A DNA stretch of 5,191 nucleotides, from positions 1 through 5,191 of the forward strand of contig CALFNJ010000167.1 of NCBI GenBank assembly GCA_937902865.1, read 5' to 3'. Numbering within the stretch: position 1 is the first letter of the stretch; each line of letters opens with the position of its first letter. This DNA comes from an uncultured Opitutaceae bacterium (GTDB lineage Bacteria > Verrucomicrobiota > Verrucomicrobiia > Opitutales > Opitutaceae). The position numbers and the translations under genes are program-made. The notes beneath the pieces were generated by a model. The model had not been told where the DNA came from. It saw only the letters and a program-made list of their open reading frames with translations, and made no database searches. Shown here one piece after another: positions 1 to 5,191 of the stretch.

Positions 1-354
1 GTGCGGATCGACGACTGGGTCGCGGAGGGCGACCGGCTTTCCGCGCTGGGTGCGGCGGTCGAGGTGCGCCACGTGCCGGGACACTGTCCGGGCAACGTGG
101 TGTTTTATTTTCCCGAGCTGGTCGTCGGTGGCGCGGCCGGCCGGCCGGTGGCCTTCGTCGGCGACGCGCTGTTCAACGGCAGCATTGGCCGCACGGACCT
201 CCCGGGCGGAGATTTCGCGACGCTCGAAAAATCGATTCGCGAACAGATCTATTCGCTGCCAGACCCGACGGTGATCGAGCCCGGACACGGTCCGGCCACC
301 ACTGTGGCGCACGAGAAAGTTCACAATCCCTATGTCCTCCCAGTCCGAGCATGA
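1..354 (+). CDS. Metallo-beta-lactamase-fold hydrolase, glyoxalase II-like (5'-truncated)
   Basis: This is the C-terminal 117 residues of a Zn-dependent hydrolase of the metallo-beta-lactamase fold, closest by eye to the YcbL/glyoxalase II-like group. Visible metal-site motifs are the third histidine in VPGHCPGN (H28), the bridging aspartate in FVGDALFNGSIGRTDLPGGD (D55), and the last histidine in EPGHGPATT (H96). The run GSIGRTDLPGGD followed by PGHGPATT is characteristic of this group. Family members are about 200-215 residues and carry an HxHxDH motif near the N-terminus. That motif is absent here, so the GTG at base 1 is very probably an internal Val codon and the gene begins upstream of the window. 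Substrate is unknown; family members hydrolyse thioesters such as S-lactoylglutathione or act on related small molecules, probably in the cytoplasm. Its 3' end overlaps ribD by 23 bases, which suggests co-transcription and translational coupling. Confidence 0.9.
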   Translation: MRIDDWVAEGDRLSALGAAVEVRHVPGHCPGNVVFYFPELVVGGAAGRPVAFVGDALFNGSIGRTDLPGGDFATLEKSIREQIYSLPDPTVIEPGHGPATTVAHEKVHNPYVLPVRA

Positions 355-1492
355 GGTTGTCATGCGCCGGGCTCTCGAGCTGGCGCGCGGCGTGTGGGGC
401 ACGACGCATCCGAATCCGATGGTCGGAGCCGTGATCGTCGAGGATGGCCGCATCGTGGCCGAAGGCGCGACCGCGCCGGACGGCGGCCCGCACGCGGAGC
501 GCCTCGCGCTGCTGGCCCGCGGCAAGACGCCGCGGCCGGATGCGACGATGTACGTGACACTCGAGCCCTGTTCGACGGAAGGCCGCACCGGGGCCTGCAC
601 GGATGCGATCATCGCCTCCGGCATCAAGCGCGTGGTCGTGGGCGCGAAGGATCCGAATCCGGCGCATGCGGGCCGCGGCTTCGAAGTGCTGCGGGCGGCA
701 GGCGTGGAAGTCGTGAGCGGTGTGCTCGAGGCGCCCTGCACGGATCTCAATCTTATCTTCAACCATTGGATCACCCGGGGCGGCCCGCTGATCGCGGCGA
801 AGGCGGCCGTGACCCTCGACGGCAAGATCGCGAGCCGCACGGGCGAATCGCGCTGGATCACGAACGAGCAGTCCCGGGCGGACGTGCACCGCTGGCGCCG
901 GCTGTTTCCCGGCATCGCGGTCGGCGCGATGACGGTGATGCGCGACAACCCGCGGCTCACCGCCCGGCAGGATGGCGTGGAGTGGTGCCCCTGGCGCTTC
1001 GTGTTCGACGGCCTCCTGCGCACGGTCGTGGACCAGAACCTGCCGCGGGTTTACACCGACGAGTTTCACGACCGCACGATCGTGGTGACGACGCCGCACG
1101 GCGGCCTCGGCTACGTGCGGAAACTGCAGGACCTCGGGGTGAAGGTGTGGGTGATGAACTCGCCGACCCAGCGCGTGGCCTTCGCGGATTTTCGCCAGCG
1201 CTGCGCGGCCGAGCGGATCTCGGGCGTCTATTTCGAAGGCGGCGCGCAGCTCGTGAGCGAGATCCTGCGGGCGCGGCAGCTCGACTACCTGTTCGTCTAT
1301 CGAGCGCCGGTGCTGTTCGCGGACGAAAAGGGGCGGAGCATCTTCAACGGCCTGCGGCCGGAACGTCTCGACCAGGCGGTGCGGCTCGCGGACGTCCGGC
1401 ACGAGACCTTCGGCGACGACGAGCTGATGCGGGGTCGGGTCGTTTATCCGGAGAAAATGCTGGTGGACGAGACCGTGTTCAACGTGCGTTGA
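332..1492 (+). CDS. ribD: RibD, bifunctional riboflavin biosynthesis deaminase/reductase
   Basis: RibD carries out two successive cytoplasmic steps of riboflavin synthesis: deamination of the diaminopyrimidine made from GTP by RibA, then NADPH-dependent reduction of the ribosyl side chain. The 386 residues match the usual 360-400. Residues 1-148 are the cytidine-deaminase-like domain: THPNPMVGAVI (25-35), then the zinc site H54-A-E56 (PHAE) with C80 and C89 in EPCSTEGRTGAC. Residues about 152-384 are the RibD C-terminal (DHFR-like) reductase domain, with AVTLDGKIASRTGESRWIT (159-177), a DNPRLTAR run (205-212) and the EGGAQL nucleotide-binding segment (302-307). Start choice: ATG 332 puts SEHEVVMRRAL against the usual DEYYMxxAL opening, but lies inside the upstream gene with only a weak GAGAAAG ahead of it. 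ATG 362 (M11) has GAGG five bases ahead and no overlap, but would remove part of the first helix. I favour 332. The remaining riboflavin genes are not in the window. Confidence 0.96.
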   Translation: MSSQSEHEVVMRRALELARGVWGTTHPNPMVGAVIVEDGRIVAEGATAPDGGPHAERLALLARGKTPRPDATMYVTLEPCSTEGRTGACTDAIIASGIKRVVVGAKDPNPAHAGRGFEVLRAAGVEVVSGVLEAPCTDLNLIFNHWITRGGPLIAAKAAVTLDGKIASRTGESRWITNEQSRADVHRWRRLFPGIAVGAMTVMRDNPRLTARQDGVEWCPWRFVFDGLLRTVVDQNLPRVYTDEFHDRTIVVTTPHGGLGYVRKLQDLGVKVWVMNSPTQRVAFADFRQRCAAERISGVYFEGGAQLVSEILRARQLDYLFVYRAPVLFADEKGRSIFNGLRPERLDQAVRLADVRHETFGDDELMRGRVVYPEKMLVDETVFNVR

Positions 1493-1505
1493 CCGACGCG
1501 GAGCG

Positions 1506-2114
1506 ATGAAACTGTTTCTCGCATCAGGCAACCGGCACAAGGCCGAGGAGTTCCAGGCTTTGGCCCGCGCGTCGGCGCTTCCTCTCGAAGTCGTCTCCGC
1601 CGCGGTGGTCGGAGGCATGCCGCCGGTGGAGGAGGACACCGGCACCTTCGTGGGCAACGCCCGCAAGAAGGCGCAGGCGCTGCGAGCGCGGCTGCCGGCG
1701 GACGCCTGGGTGCTGGCGGACGACAGCGGTGTCTGCGTGGACGCGCTCGACGGCGCTCCGGGTGTGGAGTCGGCCTACTACGCCGGGCCGCAGGGCGACA
1801 GCGCGGCGAACCTGGCGAAGCTGGCCGCCGTGATGCGGGACGTGCCGGCGGCGAACCGCGGCGCGCATTTCTTCTGCGTGCTGCTCGTGCTGGGACCCGG
1901 CGGGGAAGAGCAGATTTTCGAAGGCATCTGTCGCGGCCATCTGGGGCGCGAACCGCGCGGCGGGGCGGGCTTCGGCTACGATCCGCTGTTCGTGCCCGAC
2001 GGCTACACGCGGACGTATGCGGAGTTGTCCGAAGCCGAAAAAAACCAGCTCAGCCACCGCGGCCGGGCCTGGGCGCGGCTCGCGGAGTGGCGGAAAAGCG
2101 GCAGCAAAGCCTGA
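1506..2114 (+). CDS. rdgB: RdgB/HAM1 family non-canonical purine NTP pyrophosphatase (dITP/XTP pyrophosphatase)
   Basis: This enzyme hydrolyses ITP, dITP and XTP to the monophosphate plus pyrophosphate, keeping deaminated purines out of DNA and RNA. It is Mg-dependent, cytoplasmic and usually dimeric. The 202 residues fit the family (about 190-205). Family motifs in order: SGNRHKAEEF (7-16, triphosphate-contacting SGN..K); EEDTGTFVGNARKKA (42-56, metal-site acidic residue and N51/K54-K55); LADDSGVCVDALDGAPGVES (70-89, catalytic DDSG); GAGFGYDPLF (153-162); and AELSEAEKNQLSHRGRA (172-188) with the base-recognising SHRG. One oddity is SAYYAG at 89-94, where relatives normally read SARYAG or SARFSG, so a Tyr sits at a usually basic position. 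The ATG at 1506 lies 13 bases after the ribD stop. GGAG at 1500-1503 is unusually close to the start, so it may act weakly or initiation may be coupled to ribD termination. It is the last gene of the plus-strand block. Confidence 0.96.
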   Translation: MKLFLASGNRHKAEEFQALARASALPLEVVSAAVVGGMPPVEEDTGTFVGNARKKAQALRARLPADAWVLADDSGVCVDALDGAPGVESAYYAGPQGDSAANLAKLAAVMRDVPAANRGAHFFCVLLVLGPGGEEQIFEGICRGHLGREPRGGAGFGYDPLFVPDGYTRTYAELSEAEKNQLSHRGRAWARLAEWRKSGSKA

Positions 2115-2118
2115 TCAG

Positions 2119-2252
2119 TTTCGGAGCCATCGATCCGGTTTCACGCAGAGAACACGGAGTACGCCGAGAAAGGCCGGACGATCGCTTTCGTTCCGATGGA
2201 TTTGTCTCTGTGTACTCCGCGTTCTCTGCGTGAACCGGATCGAAGTCCGAAA
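2119..2252. repeat. Large imperfect inverted repeat in the convergent gap
   Basis: The left arm 2130-2162 and right arm 2212-2243 are reverse complements over about 32 bases, with one extra T and one mismatch. The flanks TTTCGGA (2119-2125) and TCCGAAA (2246-2252) extend the pairing outward with a small internal bulge. The core of the left arm reads TTCACGCAGAG then AACACGGAG; the right arm ends CTCTGCGTGAA. Roughly 49 bases lie between the arms, and their inner edges (GCCGAGAAA against TCTCTGT) still partly match. The left arm is made of 9-base units ending in GAG. It sits between the ends of two convergent genes, where a stem could block transcription from both sides, but no T-run follows on either strand, so it is not a classical intrinsic terminator. 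It looks like a dispersed genomic repeat family; I cannot confirm copy number from one window. Confidence 0.85.
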
Positions 2253-2280
2253 GGGGAGGCGTTGCACCGCCCATCAAGGA

Positions 2281-2299
2281 TTACCCGCGCTTCGGGTGA
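2281..2299 (-). terminator. Possible small terminator hairpin after the GT2 gene
   Basis: ACCCG (2283-2287) pairs with CGGGT (2293-2297) around a 5-base loop, extended by one wobble and one A-T pair to 7 bp. It begins about ten bases past the glycosyltransferase stop codon on the minus strand. Only a weak, interrupted T-rich stretch (TAATCCTTG) follows on that strand. The position suits a terminator, but the stem is short and the tail poor, so this is a tentative call. Confidence 0.25.
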
Positions 2300-2308
2300 G
2301 CCCTGGAT

Positions 2309-3259
2309 TTATTTCCGGGGTTCCGCGGCGGTGTCGTCGCGGACGAGGTAGAGCGGGCGGCGCTTCATCTCGATGAAGAGGCGGCCGATGTACTCGCCGA
2401 TGATGCCGAGGATCAGGGTCTGCACGCCACCGACGACGAGGATGGTGACGATCAGGCTGGCCCAACCGCGCACGGTGCCGTGAAGCAGCCAGACGACGAC
2501 GGCCCAGACGGTGAGCGCAAACGCGGCGCCGAGCAGCCCGGCGCTCGCGAACGTGGCGACGCGGAGCGGCTTGATGGAAAAGCCGGTGACGGCGTCGGCG
2601 GAAAAGCGGATCATCTTGCCGAGGCTGTACTTGGTCTTCCCGGCGCCCCGGGCCGCGCGGTCGTAGAGCACCGCGACCTGCGGATAGCCGATCCAGGCGA
2701 CCATGCCGCGGATGAAGCGGGAGCTTTCGGGCAGCTGGAGAAACGCGTCCACGGCCCGCCGGCTCATGAGCCGGAAATCGCCCGTGTCGGACGGAATGGG
2801 AACCTCCGAAAGATAGCCGATGAGCCGGTAGAACATCCGCGCGGTCGCGCGCTTGAACCAGGTTTCGCCGGCGCGGGAGTGACGCTGGCCGTACACGATG
2901 TCGAAGCCTTCCCGCCGCTTGGCGAGCATGAGGCCGAGCAGTTCCGGCGGGTCCTGCAGGTCGGCGTCGATGATGAGGATTTCCGTGCCGCGGGCGCGCT
3001 CGAGGCCGGCGGTCAGCGCCATCTGATGGCCGAAGTTGCGGCTGAGCCGGACGCCGCGGACGCGCGAATCCTGCCGGGCGGCCTCGGCGAGGACCGACCA
3101 CGTGGCGTCGCGGGAGCCGTCATCCACGGCGACGATTTCATAAGCGAGTCCGGTCGCCTGCGCGGCGGCGTGCAGGCGCAGCAGGGTCCGCGGCAGGATC
3201 TCCTCCTCGTCGAAGCACGGCATGACGATCGAAAGCGCAGGAACCTCGGTCATGATCAT
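2309..3259 (-). CDS. GtrB/DPM1-type family 2 glycosyltransferase (polyprenyl-phosphate sugar transferase)
   Basis: Transfers a sugar from a nucleotide sugar to a polyprenyl phosphate on the inner face of the cytoplasmic membrane, giving the lipid-linked donor used by outer-face (GT-C) transferases. Numbering is from ATG 3259 (316 residues; about 310-330 is normal). The GT-A domain has LSIVMPCFDEEE (9-20), VDDGSRD (45-51), LSRNFGHQ (72-79), the metal-binding DADLQDPPE (98-106), and SDTGDFRLMSR (157-167), followed by LPESSRFIRGMVAWIGY, close to bactoprenol glucosyltransferases of the GtrB/YkoT/CsbB kind. GKTKYSLGKM and FSIKPLR lead into two membrane spans (about 234-259 and 267-288), and it ends in the typical GEYIGRLFIEMKRRPLYLV. 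The sugar cannot be told from sequence. Start is uncertain: the frame opens at TTG 3268, with ATGs at 3259 and 3253, and no clear Shine-Dalgarno precedes any. It lies downstream of the NPCBM membrane-protein gene, on the same strand. Confidence 0.93.
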   Translation of the reverse strand: MIMTEVPALSIVMPCFDEEEILPRTLLRLHAAAQATGLAYEIVAVDDGSRDATWSVLAEAARQDSRVRGVRLSRNFGHQMALTAGLERARGTEILIIDADLQDPPELLGLMLAKRREGFDIVYGQRHSRAGETWFKRATARMFYRLIGYLSEVPIPSDTGDFRLMSRRAVDAFLQLPESSRFIRGMVAWIGYPQVAVLYDRAARGAGKTKYSLGKMIRFSADAVTGFSIKPLRVATFASAGLLGAAFALTVWAVVVWLLHGTVRGWASLIVTILVVGGVQTLILGIIGEYIGRLFIEMKRRPLYLVRDDTAAEPRK

Positions 3260-3344
3260 GATTTTCAAAGGAAAAGGCCCGGGCGGTCGACCAACAACTT
3301 TCCGGGCGCGTGATCGGGAACTCAGGAAATCAGGAACGGAGGCT

Positions 3345-3374
3345 CACCACGAAAAACACGAAGCACACGAAAAT
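3345..3374. repeat. Unpaired periodic repeat, CACGAA nonamer type
   Basis: Three tandem 9-base units (CACCACGAA, AAACACGAA, GCACACGAA) followed by AAAT. No reverse-complement partner is found nearby, unlike the other two elements, so this may be a half-element or a remnant. It lies between the glycosyltransferase start and the second inverted repeat. Just before it, a short direct repeat (TCAGGAA, 3322-3328 and again from 3330) is visible. A plus-strand reading of this block gives His-Glu-rich peptide, which is a product of the repeat and not a gene. Confidence 0.7.
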
Positions 3375-3392
3375 CGGAGACTGAAAATGAAG

Positions 3393-3472
3393 GGCCCACG
3401 GAACACACGGAGCACACGGAAATACGGGAAGGAAAATTCCGAATTCCGTGTGATCCGTGTGTTCCGTGGGCC
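3393..3472. repeat. Inverted repeat of CACGGA nonamers between the two minus-strand genes
   Basis: The left arm 3393-3423 and right arm 3443-3472 are reverse complements over about 30 bases with one mismatch and one extra A, leaving a loop of about 19 bases. The left arm is tandem 9-base units (CCCACGGAA, CACACGGAG, CACACGGAA); the right arm carries their complement and ends TTCCGTGGGCC. The strong stem starts about 27 bases past the membrane-protein stop codon on the minus strand and could weaken or end that transcript before the glycosyltransferase gene. What follows on the minus strand (CTTCATTTTCAG) is only weakly T-rich; on the plus strand AAAATTTT follows directly. It is a different sequence from the repeat at 2119-2252 but has the same architecture. 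Confidence 0.88.
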
Positions 3473-3498
3473 AAAATTTTGCTTGGTCGGGGAGTGGT

Positions 3499-5191
3499 TC
3501 AGGGTTGGGACGCGAGGGTGAGTTTCGCGTCGGCCCAGTCGGCGTGGTCGTTGTGGTTGCCGTCGCCGGCGTCCTCGACGATCAGTATCAGCGTGGTGGC
3601 GTTGGTCAGGTCCACTTTCACGTGCTCGTGGGGGGCGCCGCCGCGCAGGACATACGAGGTGTAGACGAGCTGGCCCTCCACCTTGATCTTGAAGATGACG
3701 CTGCCGACGGTGCCGCGCTGGAGGTCGTCCACGCCGATGTCGGCCTCAAACGAACTGTATTTGTGATCGAGATCGAACTTGATCTCGGACGGCGCGTGGG
3801 TGCCGAGACCGACCTGATACACATGGTCGTTCAGGGTGAGCGGCGTGTGGTCGAAGGTCTCGTCGAACTGCAGCGTGCCGAACTGCCGCTGGTAGTCGGG
3901 ATCGAGCTCGCTCAACCAGATGAAGCCGCGGGCCTCGCGAGCGGCTCTTTCCCGGGCGACCACCTCCGGAGGAACGGGCCGCGTCTCGTAGATCGAGTAG
4001 CGCTGGCCCTGGGAAACCTGGTCGAAAACGAGCTTGTGCCGCTGGGCCAGGAGCGAGCGGCTGATGTGGAGGCCGTTGCGCTCGTCCGGGCCGACCACGA
4101 TGTAGTCGACGTGGGAGGAGGTGATGTAGGACGGATCGGCCTCGCGATAGGCGTTTCGGACGGCGGCCTCGATCTGGTCGTCGGCGTAGCCGGTCTCACG
4201 CGTGTAGGAACCGTTGATCACCCGCCGTCCGGCGAGGGCGGTCACATAGTGCGTGTAGGAATTGGCGGTCAGGAAAACCGCGTCCTTGGGCGTGTTGGTC
4301 CTGATCCAGTCGGCCACGATCCGGTCGGAGGCGGTGAACAGCGTGCTCGGACCGCGGCGGAAGCGCAGATTCCACTCGATCGCAAAGGGCAGGACGGAGC
4401 TGAAGGCGACCACCACGGAGGCCGCCACCCGTCGCCAGCGCGGACCGTCCCACGCCAAGGCGAGGAGGTTGCCGGCGTAGAGGCAGAGCATGACGTTCCA
4501 GTAGAGGAAAAACTTGTTGCTGTCGCCCCACGCGGGCGTGAAGCGGTAGAAATTGATGACGACGAAATAGGCGCCGGTGACCGCGAAGAGGACGAGCAGG
4601 GCGAAATTCGCGCGCGGACGTTCCGAAACCCGGCGGCGGAGATTTCGCGTCACCGCGATGCCCGTGAGGCCGAGGATGAGGGTGGGGCCGGCGACGCGCA
4701 GCCAGTACCACAGCGGCCGGGCGTGCAGAAAATCGGGAATCTCCGTGCGGTCCCGGAATCGCTGCAGGACATCGAAGCCGGAAAAGCCCGGCGCCTTCTT
4801 CTGCGACAGGATGAAGCCCAGCTGCAGGGCGATCGCGGTGGCGGCGAGGAGGACCCCGGCGACCTTCGCGGGGACCCGGCCGCCGGCGATGGCGGTATGC
4901 CATTCGAGGAGAAACAGCAGCCCGATCAACGGCGCGAGCACGAGGAACGAGTGCATGTGGAAGAGCGGCAGCAGCGCCACCAGCGCGAGGACGAAATACA
5001 TCGTCCGCCCGCGGGTTTCTTCCCGGGAAAACTGCCGGTAGAGGACGAGCAGGATCAGGATGCCGAGCGGAAAACCGAACAGGAAGGCGAGCTGGGGCTG
5101 GAAGAAATCGACCAGCACGTTGAGAAAATTGAAGTACGGATACGCGATGTGCTCCTCGAGGCCCGCCCAGGTGAAGGTGAGGGGAACGTTG
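3499..5191 (-). CDS. Polytopic membrane protein with C-terminal NPCBM-like domain (5'-truncated)
   Basis: The reading frame stays open to the right edge of the window, giving 563 visible residues. The GTG at 5116-5118 is probably internal, because the 24 codons ahead of it (with WAGLEEHIAYPYFNFLN) continue the same hydrophobic protein. Numbering is from that GTG. About eight membrane spans: 11-27, 40-55, 56-73, 86-104, 137-156, 172-190, 203-223 and 231-248. Next comes a soluble, probably periplasmic region (about 250-395) with DRIVADWIRTNTPKDAVFL and DYIVVGPDER, a layout common in GT-C-type polyprenol-dependent transferases. Residues 398-536 match the NPCBM/NEW2 carbohydrate-binding domain: WLSELDP, PLTLNDHVYQVGLGTHAPSEI, FEADIGVDD, GSVIFKIKVEG and the closing GDGNHNDHADWADAKL (518-533). 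Inferred role: envelope sugar transfer or sugar binding, with the downstream GT2 supplying a lipid-linked sugar. Any catalytic Asp/Glu of a GT-C fold would be N-terminal and out of view, so enzyme activity is not shown. Confidence 0.85.
   Translation of the reverse strand, partial: NVPLTFTWAGLEEHIAYPYFNFLNVLVDFFQPQLAFLFGFPLGILILLVLYRQFSREETRGRTMYFVLALVALLPLFHMHSFLVLAPLIGLLFLLEWHTAIAGGRVPAKVAGVLLAATAIALQLGFILSQKKAPGFSGFDVLQRFRDRTEIPDFLHARPLWYWLRVAGPTLILGLTGIAVTRNLRRRVSERPRANFALLVLFAVTGAYFVVINFYRFTPAWGDSNKFFLYWNVMLCLYAGNLLALAWDGPRWRRVAASVVVAFSSVLPFAIEWNLRFRRGPSTLFTASDRIVADWIRTNTPKDAVFLTANSYTHYVTALAGRRVINGSYTRETGYADDQIEAAVRNAYREADPSYITSSHVDYIVVGPDERNGLHISRSLLAQRHKLVFDQVSQGQRYSIYETRPVPPEVVARERAAREARGFIWLSELDPDYQRQFGTLQFDETFDHTPLTLNDHVYQVGLGTHAPSEIKFDLDHKYSSFEADIGVDDLQRGTVGSVIFKIKVEGQLVYTSYVLRGGAPHEHVKVDLTNATTLILIVEDAGDGNHNDHADWADAKLTLASQP

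Noticed and set aside
1..3. GTG at base 1 as a true start codon of the hydrolase
   Set aside because: The family needs an N-terminal HxHxDH metal motif that is missing, so the gene must begin before the window.
569..601. Loss of the HH pair in the RibD zinc motif (CSTEGRTGAC in place of CSHHGRTPPC)
   Set aside because: The zinc ligands H54, C80 and C89 and the GRT are all kept with normal spacing; the intervening residues vary in the family.
173..1666. Long minus-strand open frame (497 codons) opposite ribD
   Set aside because: It is opposite a gene with full RibD motifs in high-GC DNA, where antisense frames stay open by chance. Its translation is Arg/His/Ala-rich with no recognisable domain, and it crosses into rdgB and the hydrolase.
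2130..2243. CRISPR array
   Set aside because: The repeated units are 9 bases long, contiguous and arranged as an inverted pair, without regular spacers or cas genes.
2017..2376. Plus-strand frame covering the rdgB end and the convergent gap
   Set aside because: It is a shifted reading of rdgB followed by the inverted repeat (CLCVLRVLCVN comes from the repeat units) and the antisense of the GT2 end.
2480..3313. Plus-strand open frame (277 codons) opposite the GT2 gene
   Set aside because: It mirrors the glycosyltransferase, whose catalytic motifs are intact. The translation is low-complexity Gly/Ala/Glu/Arg and matches no family I know.
3393..3480. Classical intrinsic terminator with U-tract
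   Set aside because: The stem is strong, but the minus strand downstream is only weakly T-rich, and AAAATTTT on the plus side follows the wrong strand for the adjacent gene. It is better listed as a repeat with possible terminator action.
3222..3521. Small plus-strand frame across the repeat region, encoding His-Glu and Arg-Asn-Thr repeats
   Set aside because: The repeated peptide arises because the 9-base units keep frame. It spans the inverted repeat and both gene ends, so it is a by-product of the repeats and not a protein.

Overview
The window is high-GC, bacterial, and holds five genes in two convergent blocks, two of them cut by the window edges. Three things suggest a Verrucomicrobiota-like organism, possibly Opitutaceae: the base composition, the small periodic repeats in both gene gaps, and an NPCBM-type carbohydrate-binding domain on a membrane protein. 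This placement is inference, since there is no marker gene here.

Plus-strand block (1-2114). This is a compact housekeeping cluster: the 3' end of a glyoxalase II-like metallo-beta-lactamase-fold hydrolase, then ribD (bifunctional riboflavin biosynthesis deaminase/reductase), then an rdgB/HAM1-type non-canonical purine NTP pyrophosphatase. The first two genes overlap by 23 bases and the next gap is 13 bases, so the three are probably one transcript. Riboflavin synthesis from GTP and cleansing of the purine nucleotide pool share nucleotide chemistry, but nothing here shows a direct functional link.

Minus-strand block (2309-5191). Reading right to left, a large polytopic membrane protein comes first. 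Its 5' end lies beyond the window. It has about eight visible membrane spans, then a soluble region, then a C-terminal NPCBM-like domain. After a 230-270 base gap comes a GtrB/DPM1-type family 2 glycosyltransferase with two C-terminal membrane spans. The likely logic is that the GT2 enzyme loads a sugar onto a polyprenyl-phosphate carrier on the cytoplasmic face, and a membrane protein such as its neighbour uses or binds sugars on the outer face. The second half of that is inference.

Gaps. The convergent gap (2115-2308) holds a large imperfect inverted repeat plus a small hairpin. The gap between the minus-strand genes holds a second inverted repeat of different sequence and a third, unpaired repeat. 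All three are built from tandem units of about 9 bases with a shared ACG-G/A-A core. I see no tRNA, rRNA, CRISPR array, transposase, phage gene or recognisable defence system. The most interesting parts are the nonamer-built intergenic elements and the NPCBM-tailed membrane protein.
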